This document shows, one piece after another, positions 62,830 through 64,000 of a DNA stretch of 64,000 nt (its first letter is position 1; every line of letters begins with the position of its first letter). The DNA lies in contig SNVD02013571.1 of NCBI GenBank assembly GCA_013180625.2, positions 682,001-746,000 of the forward strand. The letters run 5' to 3'. A program made the translations under genes and the position numbers. A model generated the notes under the pieces. That model did not search any database. It was given only the letters and a program-made list of their open reading frames with translations, and had not been told where the DNA came from. The stretch is from Boswellia sacra. Lineage: Eukaryota; Streptophyta; Magnoliopsida; Sapindales; Burseraceae.

Positions 62830-63052
62830 TGGATGAATCAAGTAAGAAAATTGAAGAGGAAGTTGAGAGGGCGATTCAACAGGCAAAAGAGTTGCAGGAT
62901 TCCGCTTGGACTCTAACATCCGTCATTTGCACTCATCGCTTCATTCCAACACAAACACCAAGGTGGCTGAGAAGCTGAAAAAAGATTTGCAGGGAGCTCA
63001 GTGTTTGATATTTGGTGGGACGCTTCCGCTTTCCTTCCTACCAAAGCACAGG
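62830..63052 (+). pseudogene. Broken first exon resembling plant TMEM120/TMPIT-like protein
   Basis: ATG at 62830 opens MDESSKKIEEEVERAIQQ and AKELQDSA, a coiled-coil start. The frame then slips to SNIRHLHSSLHSN, TKVAEKLKKDLQGAQCLI and LPKHR, ending near a GT at 63053. From memory this resembles the N-terminal coiled coil of plant TMEM120/TMPIT-like proteins (EEVxxxxxQAKELQD...LRSSLHS...KLAEKLEEDLQRARC). A stretch between ELQDSA and SNIRHL seems deleted. I saw no later exons in the window, so it is likely a truncated duplicate. The family assignment is moderate. Confidence 0.45.
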
Positions 63053-63059
63053 GTCAGCC

Positions 63060-63780
63060 TATCCTATTCTTCATTTTCACTCCTTTTAATTATTTATTTC
63101 CAATTTAAATTAAATAAATTAAATTCATCCATTCAGTTCCTTGTTTGTTTGTTCGTCAGCTGCTGTTCTCAAACTGTTTATTGGCCCAATTAATGTACGA
63201 GCCTACCTTCAGTTCAGTTGAAGGTTTAAGAGGAGTACAACGCCTACAGAATATGTCCCTCCCCTTCCCTTTCCAGTTAATTATCTTTATTATCAAATCA
63301 TTTGGATTGTTTTTCCAGTGGTGGTGGCTGCCTGATTTGTTAAGTGTGGTGGCTGATTTGTTTAGTCTTTAATTTTTTTAATACCTCTTTCATTTTTAAT
63401 TGATTTTATTAATTAAATAAGAATTTTAATTTGGATTGCAATTTAATAGGTATGAAATTCTTATATTACCTCTATCAGTTAGTCTAAAATCTATGGATGG
63501 TTTTAATATAAGTTTATAAATGTGATTGATTAAAAAGGTATAGTCTTTCTTTTCTTGAAATTAAGTTAAAATTTGAGGATATTTATCGATATTGTCTTAT
63601 TAAATAGTAACAATTACTTAAGTAACATTTAACTATTACTTGTAAGTCACATTATAAGTTTGTTATTTGCTATTAAATATTATTTAGGATAAATTTTTAT
63701 AAATTATTATGAATTAAAACCTAATTAAACAAGAGTAATACTACACCTATAACTTATCTACAACTAATCTTTCTTATAAC
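63060..63780. other. AT-rich spacer ending in a MITE-like terminus
   Basis: No supported gene. At 63733 AGAGTAATACTACACCTA resembles the terminus AGAGTAATGCTACTCATA of the MITE in NLR2; its partner end is not visible, so this is only suggestive. Confidence 0.4.
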
Positions 63781-64000
63781 ATGAGCAATGCATCACAGTT
63801 GCATGACTTCTTAGCCGTTCCAAATGCCACTCTCATAGCAGTTGCAGGTATCCAAGGCAAGATCTGGTCAATGAATCAAAACGGAACGGTTTATGTGAGT
63901 GATGACCCTATTACAGAAGGCCCTGAGTGCAACTCAACCTCAAGGCATGCACGTAATTCCAAGTTCGGATGGAACAATTACTTCACATGCCACAATATCT
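63781..64000 (+). CDS. Unidentified open frame running off the right edge
   Basis: From ATG 63781 a frame stays open to the end of the window (73 codons) and its base composition is much less AT-rich than its surroundings, which supports coding. It reads LHDFLAVPNATLIAVAG, then GKIWSMNQNGTVYVSDDP, then an NSTSR potential glycosylation site and several Cys. I do not recognise the family. It may instead be an internal exon, since GCATCACAG just after the ATG could be a splice acceptor. Partial; the start is unsure. Confidence 0.5.
   Translation, partial: MSNASQLHDFLAVPNATLIAVAGIQGKIWSMNQNGTVYVSDDPITEGPECNSTSRHARNSKFGWNNYFTCHNI

Overview
This window is nuclear DNA from a eudicot plant. It is AT-rich, has spliced genes with GT..AG introns, and holds CC-NBS-LRR resistance genes, MITEs and LTR retroelements. 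The protein families recall a woody eudicot such as Citrus, but that is an inference from memory and the sequence alone does not settle it.

Left third (about 1.2-28.7 kb): a tandemly duplicated disease-resistance cluster on the + strand. It holds three related CC-NBS-LRR (CNL, RGA type) genes in different states of decay. NLR1 (1414-4399) is complete except for one frameshift and carries an in-frame 390-bp duplication of its LRR region. NLR2 (about 10040-12836) is a heavily damaged pseudogene with frameshifts, a patch of foreign sequence bounded by a 62-bp duplication, and a young 214-bp MITE in place of part of the LRR. NLR3 (15424-22227) has complete coding parts but is split by a 4.1-kb LTR-type insertion with a 5-bp target-site duplication. 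The insertion boundaries happen to offer a GT..AG pair that would rejoin the frame with one extra codon. Downstream of NLR1 and NLR3 the duplicated blocks carry intron-containing, broken copies of a YJU2/CCDC94 (CWC16-family) splicing-factor gene, so NLR and YJU2 fragments have been copied together. The NLR3 block also contains a 1.9-kb copia-derived element (22634-24534) whose two terminal LTR-like arms are inverted relative to each other and which is flanked by a perfect 5-bp target-site duplication. This is the most unusual structure in the window.

Middle (about 28.7-48.8 kb): mostly gene-poor AT-rich sequence with a 514-bp Mutator-like MITE (29835-30348), short tandem duplications and one intronless minus-strand gene for a type II membrane protein of unknown function (41585-43162; AT2G04280/DUF7780-like).

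Right part (48.8-64 kb): an 18-exon RRP12-like rRNA-processing gene (48952-59024, predicted 1166 aa), with a telo-box and site II motifs just upstream of its start as expected for a ribosome-biogenesis gene. It is followed by two minus-strand remnants of ZED1-related (ZRK-type) pseudokinase genes, a broken exon resembling the N-terminus of plant TMEM120/TMPIT-like proteins, and an unidentified open frame running off the right edge.

I did not find a new defence system. The points worth a second look are the inverted-LTR element, the possible exonisation or splicing event in NLR3, the co-duplication of NLR and splicing-factor fragments, and the templated insertion in NLR2.
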